Shown here: positions 25,888-34,040 of the stretch, piece by piece
How positions within the stretch are numbered: the first letter of the stretch is position 1
How the letters are laid out: each line of letters starts with the position of its first letter
Source of the DNA: WVZH01 sp034430895
GTDB taxonomy: Bacteria > Chloroflexota > Anaerolineae > Anaerolineales > E44-bin32
Length of the DNA: 64,000 bases
Direction of reading: 5' to 3'
Assembly (NCBI GenBank): GCA_034430895.1
Contig: DAOUDW010000087.1
Span: forward strand, 4,555-68,554
Program-made: the position numbers and the translations under genes
The notes under the pieces: model-generated
The model's database searches: none
Seen by the model: only the letters and a program-made list of their open reading frames with translations
Told to the model about the DNA's origin: nothing

Positions 25888-26636
25888 TCCTGCGTGTACA
25901 AGGGATTACGTTTCACTATCCGGGACGTCCGGTGTTGGATGATGCCAGCTTCACGGTGGAAAAGGGTGAGGTGTTGGCAGTCCTGGGACCCAATGGAACG
26001 GGTAAGACCACGCTGCTCAAGTGTCTTAATCGCATTCTTGCCCCCGCAGCCGGAATGATATGGATCGGTGATGAACCCATTTCAAGCCTCAGCCGCAATG
26101 CTTTGGCGCAGAAGATCGGCTATGTGGAACAGCAGCGCGCTGGTTCACGAACCACCGTTTTCAATGCAGTACTATTAGGTCGCAAACCGTACATCCGTTG
26201 GGACATTACCCAAAATGATATTGCAATTGCGAGCCAGGTGTTGGAACCCCTGGGGCTTTCTGAATATGCGTTACGCTACCTGGATGAATTGAGCGGCGGT
26301 GAACTGCAAAAGGTGGTGATTGCACGTGCCCTGGCGCAAGAACCCCAGATCCTGCTGATGGACGAACCCACGAGCAGCCTGGATTTGAAGAATCAGCTGG
26401 AGTTGATTGACCTTATCCGCCAGATTAGCCGTGAGCGCGGTATTGCCGCGGTGGTGGCAATGCACGATCTGAACCTTGCCTTACGATTCGCAGATCGCTT
26501 CATTCTGCTGAAGGATAAAACCATCTTCGCCGCGGGCGGACCGGACATTATATCTCCTGAAACCATCGAATCTGTGTACGCTGTTCCCGTGGTGATCGCG
26601 AAACACAATGGCAACCGCGTTGTGGTGCCAATATAG
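25884..26636 (+). CDS. FecE-type ABC importer ATPase
   Basis: ATP-binding subunit of the same importer. Walker A LGPNGTGKTT, Q-loop in YVEQQRAG, signature LSGGELQKV, Walker B ILLMDEPTS, and switch His in AMHDLNLA are all intact in 250 residues, normal for the family. ATGA overlap with the permease indicates translational coupling; the binding-protein gene follows after 39 bases, so all three form one operon that should be under the palindrome at 24499. Confidence 0.95.
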   Translation: MILRVQGITFHYPGRPVLDDASFTVEKGEVLAVLGPNGTGKTTLLKCLNRILAPAAGMIWIGDEPISSLSRNALAQKIGYVEQQRAGSRTTVFNAVLLGRKPYIRWDITQNDIAIASQVLEPLGLSEYALRYLDELSGGELQKVVIARALAQEPQILLMDEPTSSLDLKNQLELIDLIRQISRERGIAAVVAMHDLNLALRFADRFILLKDKTIFAAGGPDIISPETIESVYAVPVVIAKHNGNRVVVPI

Positions 26637-26675
26637 ACACAACAAGCCCTTATGGTCATGGAGAGAGGAACCATC

Positions 26676-27791
26676 GTGAAAAAAACCGTTTTCATCATCG
26701 TACTGCTGCTCGTTATCACCTCGCCTGGATTAAACGGGTGCAACCCCGGATTACAAAATGAAGACGCAAACGTCATCGTGACTGATCTATTGGGGCGTGA
26801 AGTATCCATACCTACAACAGTAACCCGCGTGGTCGCCATCGGGCCGGGCGCGTTGCGCCTCTACGTCTACGCCGGGAATCTGGATTATGTTGTCGGTGTG
26901 GAACAAATCGAAGCCGAGCGTCCTACTGGAAGACCATATTTACTTGCACACCCCGAGCTGGCGAATTTGCCCGTCATCGGTCAAGGAGGCCCAAACAATG
27001 CTACGGACCCGGAGAAAATCCTGTTGATCGAGCCAGATGTAATCCTCAGCACGTATGTTGTAGATATGGCCGCGGCTGATGAGCTGCAAGCCAAGACTGG
27101 CATCCCCGTGGTTGCGATCAGTTATGGCTATGCCGGCTTTGGTATAACCAATCTCGCCGGGCCGGAAGTACCAGAATCGTTGCTGTTGATTGGACGGGTT
27201 ATTGGCGACGAAACCAGAGCGCAAGCGGCTGTGGCCTTTTTACAACAAGTCCTGCAGGATCTGGACGAACGCACAATCGATATCCCTGAAGAAGATAGAC
27301 CCTCGGTGTATGTGGGTGGCCTGGGCTCCAAGGGAACGCATGGTATCGAAAGCACTCAGGGTGACTACTCCCTGCTGAATGTCATTCACGCCAAGAACAT
27401 GGTGGATGAAACCGGGGTTAGCGGGTCCATTATGATCGACAAGGAGAAGTTATTGGTCTGGGACCCGGACTTCATCTTTATCGACCAGGGCGGATGGGCG
27501 GCAATTGTTGAAGATTATCAAAAGAATCCTGTATATTACGAATCACTATCGGCAGTCCAGAATGGCAGAGTTTATTCACAACTGCCGTACAATTACTACA
27601 ATACCAATATTGATACAGCGATCGCTGACGCTTATTATTTGGGGAAAATTCTCTACCCCATTGCCTTTGCAGATATTGATCCTTCGGAGAAAGCTGACGA
27701 AATCTACCTCGCTTTGTTGGGCCAACCCGTTTGCGCTCAGATGGCAGCTGATTTTGGCGGTTTCAGCGAACTATCCTTGGGCGATTCGTAA
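26676..27791 (+). CDS. ABC importer substrate-binding lipoprotein
   Basis: Periplasmic-binding-protein-like lipoprotein of the FecB/BtuF class, 371 residues. The GTG at 26676 with AGAGAGG upstream is preferred to the ATG at 26652. Signal with lipobox LNGC; then VIVTDLLGREVSIP, typical of the cluster, RVVAIGPGALR, and PEKILLIEPDVILS of the first lobe, with a long spacer helix and a second lobe ending before GDS. The mature protein is tethered on the outer face and delivers substrate to the permease. The ligand is not assignable by eye. Confidence 0.9.
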   Translation: MKKTVFIIVLLLVITSPGLNGCNPGLQNEDANVIVTDLLGREVSIPTTVTRVVAIGPGALRLYVYAGNLDYVVGVEQIEAERPTGRPYLLAHPELANLPVIGQGGPNNATDPEKILLIEPDVILSTYVVDMAAADELQAKTGIPVVAISYGYAGFGITNLAGPEVPESLLLIGRVIGDETRAQAAVAFLQQVLQDLDERTIDIPEEDRPSVYVGGLGSKGTHGIESTQGDYSLLNVIHAKNMVDETGVSGSIMIDKEKLLVWDPDFIFIDQGGWAAIVEDYQKNPVYYESLSAVQNGRVYSQLPYNYYNTNIDTAIADAYYLGKILYPIAFADIDPSEKADEIYLALLGQPVCAQMAADFGGFSELSLGDS

Positions 27792-28257
27792 AGGAGAATA
27801 CAAGGGCGAATCTCAGAGTTTTCCGATGGGTGTATTGGCCGAATTTGAACATCTTCTACGCAATGCAGTCATGGTCTTGGCTTCTTGATTGGAAAGGCTG
27901 ATCGTGATTTCATTTCTCCACCATTTATATGAAACCAACCTGTATATGATTGAATGGCATATAAATCTTACAAATAGATATTTGACATTATCATAACCAT
28001 CTTGTAATTTCGGGCAGCATCAGCTATTTAATATTTGGGAACACTACATCCAGATGATGTTATTCCCTGAAATATAAAAATGGGGTAAGGTCATATTTTT
28101 GGTTGTGAATTTGGATTCTATATTTTCGTTTCATAGTATTACGGTGTAAATCATCGTATTTGCTTTGTGACAGTCAACACTTGGGGGCGGTTGCACTTGG
28201 GTGTAGATTCCGATGTATGATATAGTAGCGAGCGTGATGAGGGAACGGAGGTCGATC
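27792..28257. repeat. intergenic stretch with composite dispersed repeat
   Basis: No gene seen. Bases 27983-28065 carry ATTATCATAACCATCTTG and, further on, ACATCCAGATGATGTTATTCC, matching the arrangement at 54985-55065 and, inverted, at 39047-39143. Bases from 28128 are the duplicated upstream region of the following small gene. Confidence 0.5.
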
Positions 28258-28479
28258 ATGGCACGCCAGGTTTGGCAGGTTCTTAAAACCAAACACTGTG
28301 AACGCATCGGCGAGATCGCTTCGTTGGAAGTACATCTCATCTTCCCGGCCGATATCCTGCCGGACCAGGGGCCGCGGGTGATCGGCCATCGCTGCTCACA
28401 CGGTTTGCGCTGCAATCAACTCGATTCGCCCACCTGCCAGTGGGCAGGGACGCTGCCGGGTTACGATCCTTTCTGTTAA
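28258..28479 (+). CDS. 73-aa Cys/His-containing small protein, copy 2
   Basis: Nearly identical twin of the gene at 23277, with ACGGAGG before the ATG at 28258. Differences are few (for example Ala for Asp in FPADILP and Ser for Ala before PTCQW), and the last residue is Cys rather than Arg. The upstream block TTTCATAGTATTACGGTG is also kept. It lies about 4.8 kb from copy 1, with the fur/ABC importer genes between them, so the two copies bracket that operon as direct repeats. Function unknown. Confidence 0.65.
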   Translation: MARQVWQVLKTKHCERIGEIASLEVHLIFPADILPDQGPRVIGHRCSHGLRCNQLDSPTCQWAGTLPGYDPFC

Positions 28480-28516
28480 GTCCCTCGTTCTGCATTATCG
28501 TTCTTTCTTGGAATCA

Positions 28517-28548
28517 AACGGTGCCCGTGATCGACGGGCACCGTGCGC
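28517..28548 (-). terminator. terminator of the kbl-like gene
   Basis: Inverted repeat CGGTGCCCGT / ACGGGCACCG with a short GATCG loop, followed on the - strand by TTTGATT. It lies 28 bases past the stop of the gene at 28576-29766. Confidence 0.6.
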
Positions 28549-28575
28549 GTCTCGCATTCTTCTTGGGGCTTTCGG

Positions 28576-29766
28576 TCAGATCACGCCGAGGCTGTGCGCA
28601 ACCTTTTCGATCGCCATAATCCCAAATTCGAGATCCGCTTGCTCGTGGGCAGCGGAGATCATCACGCGGATGCGGGCCTTGCCCTGCGGCACGGTGGGGA
28701 AACCGATCGCCGTGGCGAAAACGCCTTCGTCGTAGAGCGCCTGGCTGAACTGCTGCGCCAGGGGGGCTTCGCCCAGAAGGATGGGCGTGATCGGGGTCGT
28801 GCTCACGCCCGAGTCGAGGCCGAGATTGGCGACCTCGCTCTTGAAGAATTCCGTGTTCTTCCACAGGCGCTGGACGAACTCGTCCGATTCTTCCAGCAAG
28901 TCGATGGCAGCGATGCAGGCAGCAACGTCGGGCACGGTCATCGCCGAGGAAAACAGGAAGGGGCGCCCGCGCTGACGCAGCCAATCGATGATTTCCTGCC
29001 TGCCCGCGACCATTCCGCCCACAACGCCGAAGGCTTTCGAGAAAGTGCCCATCTCGATATCGACTTTACCGTGCAGGCCGAAGTGATCGACAATGCCGCG
29101 TCCGTTCTTTCCCAGCACGCCCTCGCCGTGGGCGTCGTCGACCATGAGCAGACAGTCGTTTTCCTCGGCCACGGCGGAGAGTTCGTCGAGGGGGGCAATG
29201 TCGCCGTCCATGCTGAAAACGCCGTCCGTCACGATCAAGGCGCGGCGGAAATTCCGGGTGCGGTTTTCTGCAATCCGGCAGCGCAGGTCTTCGGCGTTGC
29301 TGTGTGCATAGCGGGCGATGGTCGCTCGTGAAAGCCGGCAGCCGTCGATAATGCTGGCGTGATTGAGTTCGTCCGAGTAGATGATGTCTTTTTTGTCAAC
29401 CAACGCCGGAATGGTGGCCAGGTTGGCGTTGAATCCGGATTGGAAGGTGATCGCCGATTCCACACCCTTGAACGCCGCCACGCGGCGCTCCAATTCGAGA
29501 TGCAGCTCCATCGTGCCGGCGATCGTGCGCACCGCGGCGGGACCGATGCCATATTGGTCCAGGGCGTCGTGGGCTGCCTGGATCAATGCGGGATGATTGG
29601 CCAGGCCGAGGTAGTTGTTGGAGCAAAAGTTGAGTACCTTGCGTCCGTCGACGGTCAGCCAGGCGCCCTGTGCGGAGTTCAAGGTTCGAATGTTGGTCAA
29701 CAAACCGTTTTGCTTCAGGGTGTCCAGGGCGTCGCGAATCCAGGAGAGCTTCTTAGTTTTGGTCAT
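28576..29766 (-). CDS. kbl: glycine C-acetyltransferase (2-amino-3-ketobutyrate CoA ligase)
   Basis: PLP enzyme of the alpha-oxoamine synthase family, 396 residues, cytoplasmic. Known reaction for Kbl: 2-amino-3-oxobutanoate plus CoA to glycine plus acetyl-CoA in threonine breakdown. Visible motifs: NFCSNNYLGLANHP, GTMELHLELER, DELNHASIIDGCR, DDAHGEGVLG and the Schiff-base Lys in TFSKAFGVVGG near residue 243. The family also holds BioF and ALAS enzymes, and no tdh gene is adjacent, so the exact substrate is a likely rather than proven call. The ATG at 29766 follows AAGGAAGG at a rather long spacing. Confidence 0.85.
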   Translation of the reverse strand: MTKTKKLSWIRDALDTLKQNGLLTNIRTLNSAQGAWLTVDGRKVLNFCSNNYLGLANHPALIQAAHDALDQYGIGPAAVRTIAGTMELHLELERRVAAFKGVESAITFQSGFNANLATIPALVDKKDIIYSDELNHASIIDGCRLSRATIARYAHSNAEDLRCRIAENRTRNFRRALIVTDGVFSMDGDIAPLDELSAVAEENDCLLMVDDAHGEGVLGKNGRGIVDHFGLHGKVDIEMGTFSKAFGVVGGMVAGRQEIIDWLRQRGRPFLFSSAMTVPDVAACIAAIDLLEESDEFVQRLWKNTEFFKSEVANLGLDSGVSTTPITPILLGEAPLAQQFSQALYDEGVFATAIGFPTVPQGKARIRVMISAAHEQADLEFGIMAIEKVAHSLGVI

Positions 29767-29770
29767 GTGG

Positions 29771-30055
29771 TTATCGGCCTTCCTTATCTTCCGCAGATAA
29801 TTGCTTTTGTGAGTCAATCAGGGCGAGTTTTCGATCTCGCGAGAGCGATTTGATCGCCCGTTCGCGCTGCATGGCGGCGGACCGATCGGGGAGACGTTCG
29901 AGGTAGGCGAGACGAAGGGGCCGGCGAGAGCGCGTGTAGCGAGCGCCGCGGCCGGCGTTGTGGTCCCGCAGGCGCCGTTCGGGATGGGTCGTCCAACCGG
30001 TGTAGAGCGTCCCGTCGGCGCACTCCAAAACGTAGCAGTAAAACTCGCTCACCAA
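29771..30055 (-). CDS. GIY-YIG nuclease-fold protein
   Basis: A 94-residue single-domain GIY-YIG protein of the YhbQ/UPF0213 kind: YCYVLECADGTLYTGWT holds the first two motifs (here CYV and YTG), followed by RRLRDHNAGRGARYTRSRRP and the Glu-containing C-terminal helix QRERAIKSLSRDRK. Members nick or bind DNA; the physiological role is poorly defined. It ends five bases before the kbl-like start on the same strand, so the two are probably co-transcribed. Confidence 0.9.
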   Translation of the reverse strand: MVSEFYCYVLECADGTLYTGWTTHPERRLRDHNAGRGARYTRSRRPLRLAYLERLPDRSAAMQRERAIKSLSRDRKLALIDSQKQLSAEDKEGR

Positions 30056-30131
30056 CTCATTATACGATCACTGCGACCGGGAGAACAATTCCGGGGTACT
30101 CTTGGCGGCGGTTTTTTCCGAGAGATCGATA

Positions 30132-31115
30132 TTATTCGCCATCGTCGGGCAAATGAAAACCGAGTAGTTTATCAATCATGCTGCGGCGTTCGGGGATGCG
30201 CTCGGATGGAGTGCTCCGCTCCGTTCGTACGCCATGCTGCCGGGAAGTCAGCCACTGGGTGCGGGCGGTGTGTGCCGAAGCGATGTATTCATCGAGCGAT
30301 TTCCCACTTTCGTCTGCGAGCGCATGATGCAGGTTTTGGAGTTCTCCCATGAAGTGCAGCAGTTTACCACGAAGGATTTCCCGGTTGAGGGAGGACAGGT
30401 CCTCGGGATCCTTGGCAGGCGGTTCGCTGCAAAGCGCAGTAATGCTGGCGAAGGTCGTCCCTGCCATGCGCTGCATGTCCCGCCAGTTCCCCGCTTTGGA
30501 AGCCGCTTGCAGGATGGCCGCGCTGATCAACCTCGGCAGCCATTCCACGGAGGTCGTAATCCCATCATGTTCGTCCGGGTCGATGAAGATGGGCGTGGCG
30601 CCCAGCAGTCTGGCCAAATCAAGACCACTATCAACAGCTTCTTCCGATCCGCTTCCGGGGACAACGATGGCCATGAGGCTATTCTGGAACAGGTCGATTC
30701 TGGGTTGGTGCTTTTCTTCCCGTTCGCCGAAAAGATTATCTGCACCAATGATGGGCGTTACGCCGAGATAATGGCGATCAGCCGGCAGGAATTCCCGGGC
30801 CCACTGGAAGGCCAGGGAACGCGCCGGTGAGGTGTCGATGACGATCCCTTCGGGTTTAAGCTGCTTTCCCAGCATTTCGAGCTGATCGCGAACGGCGGAA
30901 GGCGGAAGATCGAGTATCACGATGTCCGCCGATTTCGAAGCCTTTTTGGGATTGGAAACCAATCGATCGAATATGCCGAGTTCTTTGGCTCGGCGCGTAT
31001 ATTTCTTTGTGGGATCGAATCCTACAAGCTTGATGTCGGATTCCGATCTGGCGAAGTTCATGGCGATCGAAGTTCCGATCTGGCCCAGGCCGATAAATAA
31101 AGCCTCGTGGCTCAT
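30132..31115 (-). CDS. TyrA-like prephenate/arogenate dehydrogenase-fold protein
   Basis: A 327-residue protein with an N-terminal Rossmann domain (FIGLGQIGTSIA, with D in VGFDPT) and a helical C-terminal dimerisation domain as in TyrA enzymes. At the place where TyrA enzymes normally carry the HPMAG motif it reads VTPIIGADN, so the usual active-site His is missing; the later EHDGITTSVEWLPRLI segment is retained. It may act on another substrate. It sits immediately downstream of the HD-domain gene (nine bases between the frames) and is read in the same direction. Confidence 0.7.
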   Translation of the reverse strand: MSHEALFIGLGQIGTSIAMNFARSESDIKLVGFDPTKKYTRRAKELGIFDRLVSNPKKASKSADIVILDLPPSAVRDQLEMLGKQLKPEGIVIDTSPARSLAFQWAREFLPADRHYLGVTPIIGADNLFGEREEKHQPRIDLFQNSLMAIVVPGSGSEEAVDSGLDLARLLGATPIFIDPDEHDGITTSVEWLPRLISAAILQAASKAGNWRDMQRMAGTTFASITALCSEPPAKDPEDLSSLNREILRGKLLHFMGELQNLHHALADESGKSLDEYIASAHTARTQWLTSRQHGVRTERSTPSERIPERRSMIDKLLGFHLPDDGE

Positions 31116-31124
31116 ACTGTCACC

Positions 31125-31643
31125 TCAATTATTCCCGTCGGCTTGCTGCAAGCGAAGGAGTAAACGATCGATTTCCGAGCGGGGATGCGAAGTGGGAGTT
31201 TCCTGGTGGCGGCTGATCAGGGTAATCAATTCTTCTCTTCCGCCTGCGGCACGGACGATCTTGGCGCCCCACTGCGGATGTTGCGCGGCGATGACGAACG
31301 GCCGCCGCCAGCCTCGCGGATCTCCCACTCCCCAGCGTTCGATTGCATCGGGGATTATAGCCCTACCGAGCACCACCAATATGCGGTCCCACAGTCGAAA
31401 AGGGTGGCGGGATTTGCCCACATCGTGCAGCAGTGCCGCGGCGCACAACGTAGGGTCTGCTTCGCCCGCGGCGCATACGGAACGTAAGACCCGCAAGCCG
31501 TGAAGCTGATCCGAGCGGTTCATGCGCTGGAAGACTTCTATAAGGGAAGGCGAGAGGGTTTTTTCGATGAGCAGGTTATCTTCGGGGGTCAGTCTGGCGA
31601 AAAGGGCGTGAAAGAATTGCGATGCCCGGTAGATGATCTTCAT
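31125..31643 (-). CDS. HD-domain phosphohydrolase-like protein
   Basis: A 172-residue HD-superfamily protein. The metal-binding motif is visible as LCAAALLHDVGKS, with an upstream His in DQLHGLRVL and downstream His in AAQHPQWGA. Such proteins hydrolyse nucleotides or phosphate esters; the substrate is not evident. Its ATG overlaps the stop of the upstream membrane protease as ATGA, so it is translationally coupled to it. Confidence 0.8.
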   Translation of the reverse strand: MKIIYRASQFFHALFARLTPEDNLLIEKTLSPSLIEVFQRMNRSDQLHGLRVLRSVCAAGEADPTLCAAALLHDVGKSRHPFRLWDRILVVLGRAIIPDAIERWGVGDPRGWRRPFVIAAQHPQWGAKIVRAAGGREELITLISRHQETPTSHPRSEIDRLLLRLQQADGNN

Positions 31644-32281
31644 GTGCCCGGAACGAGGAGGTTGAAGATAAAATCTGCCGGCGCGCCGATGATAAGGTCG
31701 AGTAAATTGAAACCCGTAAAATTGCCCATCAAAATGATGGCAATGAGGATCATCGGTCCATAAGGGCGCAGGCGATAAAGCACGTCCTGCCCACCGGGCG
31801 GGAGGAAGTAATCGGCTACTTTCTCACCATCGAGCGGAAAGATGGGCAGCAGATTGAAGAAGAGCAGGATGAGATTAAGGTAGATGAACATCGATAGGAA
31901 CACAACGAGGGTACTGAAAGTCGGGATGCCGCCGGAAGTAAATAAGCCCATACGGAAGGGGATCGCCGCAAGAATGGCGAGCAGCAAGTTCGAAAAGGGT
32001 CCTGCCATCGCCACGAGCATGAATCCGGCTGGCGTTCGTCGCCGCAGGGCAAAGTAGTTCACAGGGACCGGTTTGGCCCAGCCAAACCCTGCGATGATGA
32101 ACATCAGGGAACCCCATAGATCGAGGTGAGCGAGCGGGTTGAGGGTCAACCGTCCGGCCAGGCGGGGTGTATCGTCGCCCAGTTGGTCCGCAGACCAGGC
32201 GTGTGCGAATTCGTGGACGGTGAGCGAGACCACCAGGGTGATCAAGATAGGTGCAATTAGAATCGGTTCAAGGCCAAACAC
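31640..32281 (-). CDS. site-2-protease-type M50 membrane metallopeptidase
   Basis: Rhomboid-like in topology but a zinc protease: HEFAH is the catalytic HExxH near residue 23 and NLLPIFPLDG holds the metal-ligand Asp, with about six membrane helices, typical of the short M50B family without PDZ domain. It cleaves substrates inside the membrane. The frame opens at a GTG at 32341, but a TATAAT box on this strand (32287-32292) lies inside that extension, which suggests initiation at the GTG at 32281, perhaps on a leaderless message. Stop overlaps the HD gene. Confidence 0.85.
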   Translation of the reverse strand: MFGLEPILIAPILITLVVSLTVHEFAHAWSADQLGDDTPRLAGRLTLNPLAHLDLWGSLMFIIAGFGWAKPVPVNYFALRRRTPAGFMLVAMAGPFSNLLLAILAAIPFRMGLFTSGGIPTFSTLVVFLSMFIYLNLILLFFNLLPIFPLDGEKVADYFLPPGGQDVLYRLRPYGPMILIAIILMGNFTGFNLLDLIIGAPADFIFNLLVPGT

Positions 32282-32286
32282 GTTCA

Positions 32287-32357
32287 GGATTATACCACTG
32301 GGAATATTTACATGACCTGGCAGCGCATCTGCTTGCCACACACGCGGGTGGTATAAT
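32287..32357. promoter_or_regulatory. divergent -10 boxes for the M50 and DUF951 genes
   Basis: GTGGTATAATCC occurs on the - strand at about 32285-32296, facing the M50 gene, and again on the + strand at about 32349-32360, facing the DUF951 gene. Both contain a perfect TATAAT. No good -35 element was found at the usual spacing, so the assignment is tentative. Confidence 0.4.
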
Positions 32358-32392
32358 CCGCGCCAATCCGATATGTTGGTTTGTGGTGTGCA

Positions 32393-32602
32393 ATGCTGCC
32401 GGATTTACAAATGGGAGACGTTCTGCGTTTACGCAAGCCGCATCCGTGCGGGAACACGGATTGGGTCGTCGTGCGTCTGGGTGCAGACATCGGTTTGAAA
32501 TGCCTGGGATGCGGCCGACGCATTCTGCTGCCGCGCAGGGAAGTCGCTCGAAGGATGAAGGCGTACGTTTCCAAGGGCGGGGTGGATGTGAGTGGGAAAT
32601 AA
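32393..32602 (+). CDS. DUF951 family protein
   Basis: A 69-residue protein matching DUF951: PDLQMGDVLRLRKPHPCG at the start, then VVRLGADIGLKCLGCGRR and LLPRREVARRMK. Family members are small basic proteins, possibly OB-like and nucleic-acid-binding, of unknown role, common in Firmicutes and Chloroflexota. The ATG at 32393 is taken because homologues begin just before PDLQ; the frame from TTG 32381 is four codons longer. The region to 32903 beyond it contains no gene that I can see. Confidence 0.85.
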   Translation: MLPDLQMGDVLRLRKPHPCGNTDWVVVRLGADIGLKCLGCGRRILLPRREVARRMKAYVSKGGVDVSGK

Positions 32603-32903
32603 ATGGACAGGAGCTGCTTTCGGTTGATCGCTTGAAGAATCACCGAATTCAAGCGGTCATTTCCAGGTGGGTTTTGCCTTTGAAATGGGGTGTCGGTAGA
32701 AATCGAAGGGTGAATCTGCAGGCGCAGAACGCGTCGATACTACGGAGCAAAATGCATCGCTGCCTTGATCCTCCTTCTCGAAGGATGCGCGAAAACATGA
32801 TGCACTTCTTCGACCGTACAGTACCATCGAGCAAAGTTGAGATTTCAATCGATGCGCTTACGTTTTGATCATTGTTCGTAAGATATTACGCCCCAATTGA
32901 AGT

Positions 32904-33077
32904 CTATAGATTAGTGATGACGTTACTGTACATGTTCCCCACTGCGCCGCCAAAAAGGGCCAGTATCACGATCACAATGATCGCGACGAGAACGAGGATT
33001 AGAGCATACTCCAATAGCCCCTGACCGCGTGGGAAATAATATAATGAACGAAGACTTCGAAAAAATATGGCTTTCAT
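32904..33077 (-). CDS. Flp/Fap-type pilin subunit
   Basis: A 57-codon gene below common length cut-offs. The product has the Flp pilin signature: a basic leader, then GQGLLEYALILVLVAIIVIV, where the Gly before QG and the Glu at mature position about 5 match type IVb pilins, followed by a short C-terminus (GNMYSNVITNL). Prepilin peptidase such as the one at 8131-8724 would cleave after the Gly. No other tad/cpa genes are nearby, so it is a solitary pilin. A TATACT box lies just upstream on the - strand, but no strong ribosome site. Confidence 0.8.
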   Translation of the reverse strand: MKAIFFRSLRSLYYFPRGQGLLEYALILVLVAIIVIVILALFGGAVGNMYSNVITNL

Positions 33078-33185
33078 AATGTAAGTATAGTATAGGGTCG
33101 CATATCAACACCACTCAATAGTATTCTTGGGTGGGGTATTAATGTAGGAAGAAAACTCGTTCTAGGAGCGTGCAAAGGAGGATTC

Positions 33186-33506
33186 ATGCACAAGCTGATG
33201 CTCCTTTTTCGAAGACCGATGGATGTTGAGATGTTCGAGACCCGTTGGAGCCACGATTTTGTGCGCGCGGCGGAGAAAATGCCCGAAATCCGACGTGTGA
33301 CCGTGAGCAGAATCAACGGAGGGATTTCCAAAGCGGTTGATGTACATCTCGTGCACGAATTCTATTTCGATAATTTCGAAGCCATGCGGCGTGCGATGGC
33401 ATCCCCGAACGGGCAAAAGGCTGGAAAGATCCTGATGAGCTTTGCAGCAGATATCGTAACGCTTTGTTTCGCGGAACATTGGGAAGATGATTGTGTAAGA
33501 TCGTAG
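33186..33506 (+). CDS. EthD-like dimeric alpha-beta barrel protein
   Basis: A 106-residue protein starting after AAAGGAGG. HKLMLLFRRPMDVEMFETRW at the start and FYFDNFEAMRRAMASPNGQ in the second half match the EthD/ABM-like ferredoxin fold that forms dimeric barrels. Some members help oxygenases handle ring substrates; others have no known function. No operon partner is obvious apart from the YbaK-domain gene 48 bases downstream. Confidence 0.75.
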   Translation: MHKLMLLFRRPMDVEMFETRWSHDFVRAAEKMPEIRRVTVSRINGGISKAVDVHLVHEFYFDNFEAMRRAMASPNGQKAGKILMSFAADIVTLCFAEHWEDDCVRS

Positions 33507-33554
33507 CGCTGGTATATACGTTTTTTATTACGATAGGGTATTTATAGGAGATCG

Positions 33555-34040
33555 ATGATGTTGACACCGGATGATTTGGCGGCATTTATCAGGAAGAACG
33601 ATGTCGAAGCGGAGGTGATCGTTCTGGACGAGGCGACGACCACCGTCGAGGATGCTGCACGAGCTGTTGGCACCTCCTCGAAGCAAATCGTAAAAAGTCT
33701 GCTCTTTCTCATCGATGGGAAACCGGTATTGGCGATTGCGTGCGGAGAAACGCGCATCGATCGCCGTCCGATTGCGCAGCATTTTGGGGTAGGACGCAAA
33801 CGGGTGAAAATGGCCGATTCGGATTCGGTCTTGAAATTCACTGGCTACCCGATTGGGGCGGTGCCGCCCTTTGGGATGCCCGAGCAGCCAAGCACGCTCA
33901 TGGATGCACGTCTTTTTGAACACGAGGTTGTCTATGCGGGAGGCGGTGATATCCATGCCCTCATTAAGGTGAATCCCCTGGAGATTGAACGGGCGACGAG
34001 TGGCATTCGTTTGGACCTGCTCAACCTGGATGATGGCTAA
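33555..34040 (+). CDS. YbaK/EbsC-domain aminoacyl-tRNA deacylase
   Basis: A 161-residue YbaK-type protein. The domain hydrolyses mischarged tRNA such as Cys-tRNA(Pro) or Ala-tRNA. Visible family features: AVGTSSKQIVKSLLF with the substrate-binding Lys, ACGETRIDRR, FTGYPIGAVPPFGM (the GxxPPFG loop) and VYAGGGDIHALIKVN. The ATG follows TAGGAGATCG. The next gene starts directly after its stop, so they may share a message. Confidence 0.9.
   Translation: MMLTPDDLAAFIRKNDVEAEVIVLDEATTTVEDAARAVGTSSKQIVKSLLFLIDGKPVLAIACGETRIDRRPIAQHFGVGRKRVKMADSDSVLKFTGYPIGAVPPFGMPEQPSTLMDARLFEHEVVYAGGGDIHALIKVNPLEIERATSGIRLDLLNLDDG

Noticed and set aside
28543..29331. Long + strand frame opposite the kbl-like gene
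   Set aside because: Antisense shadow of a well conserved enzyme gene on the - strand.
32603..32903. Possible gene between DUF951 and the Flp pilin
   Set aside because: Frames on both strands look like random translation and have no start signals; left as empty intergenic sequence.
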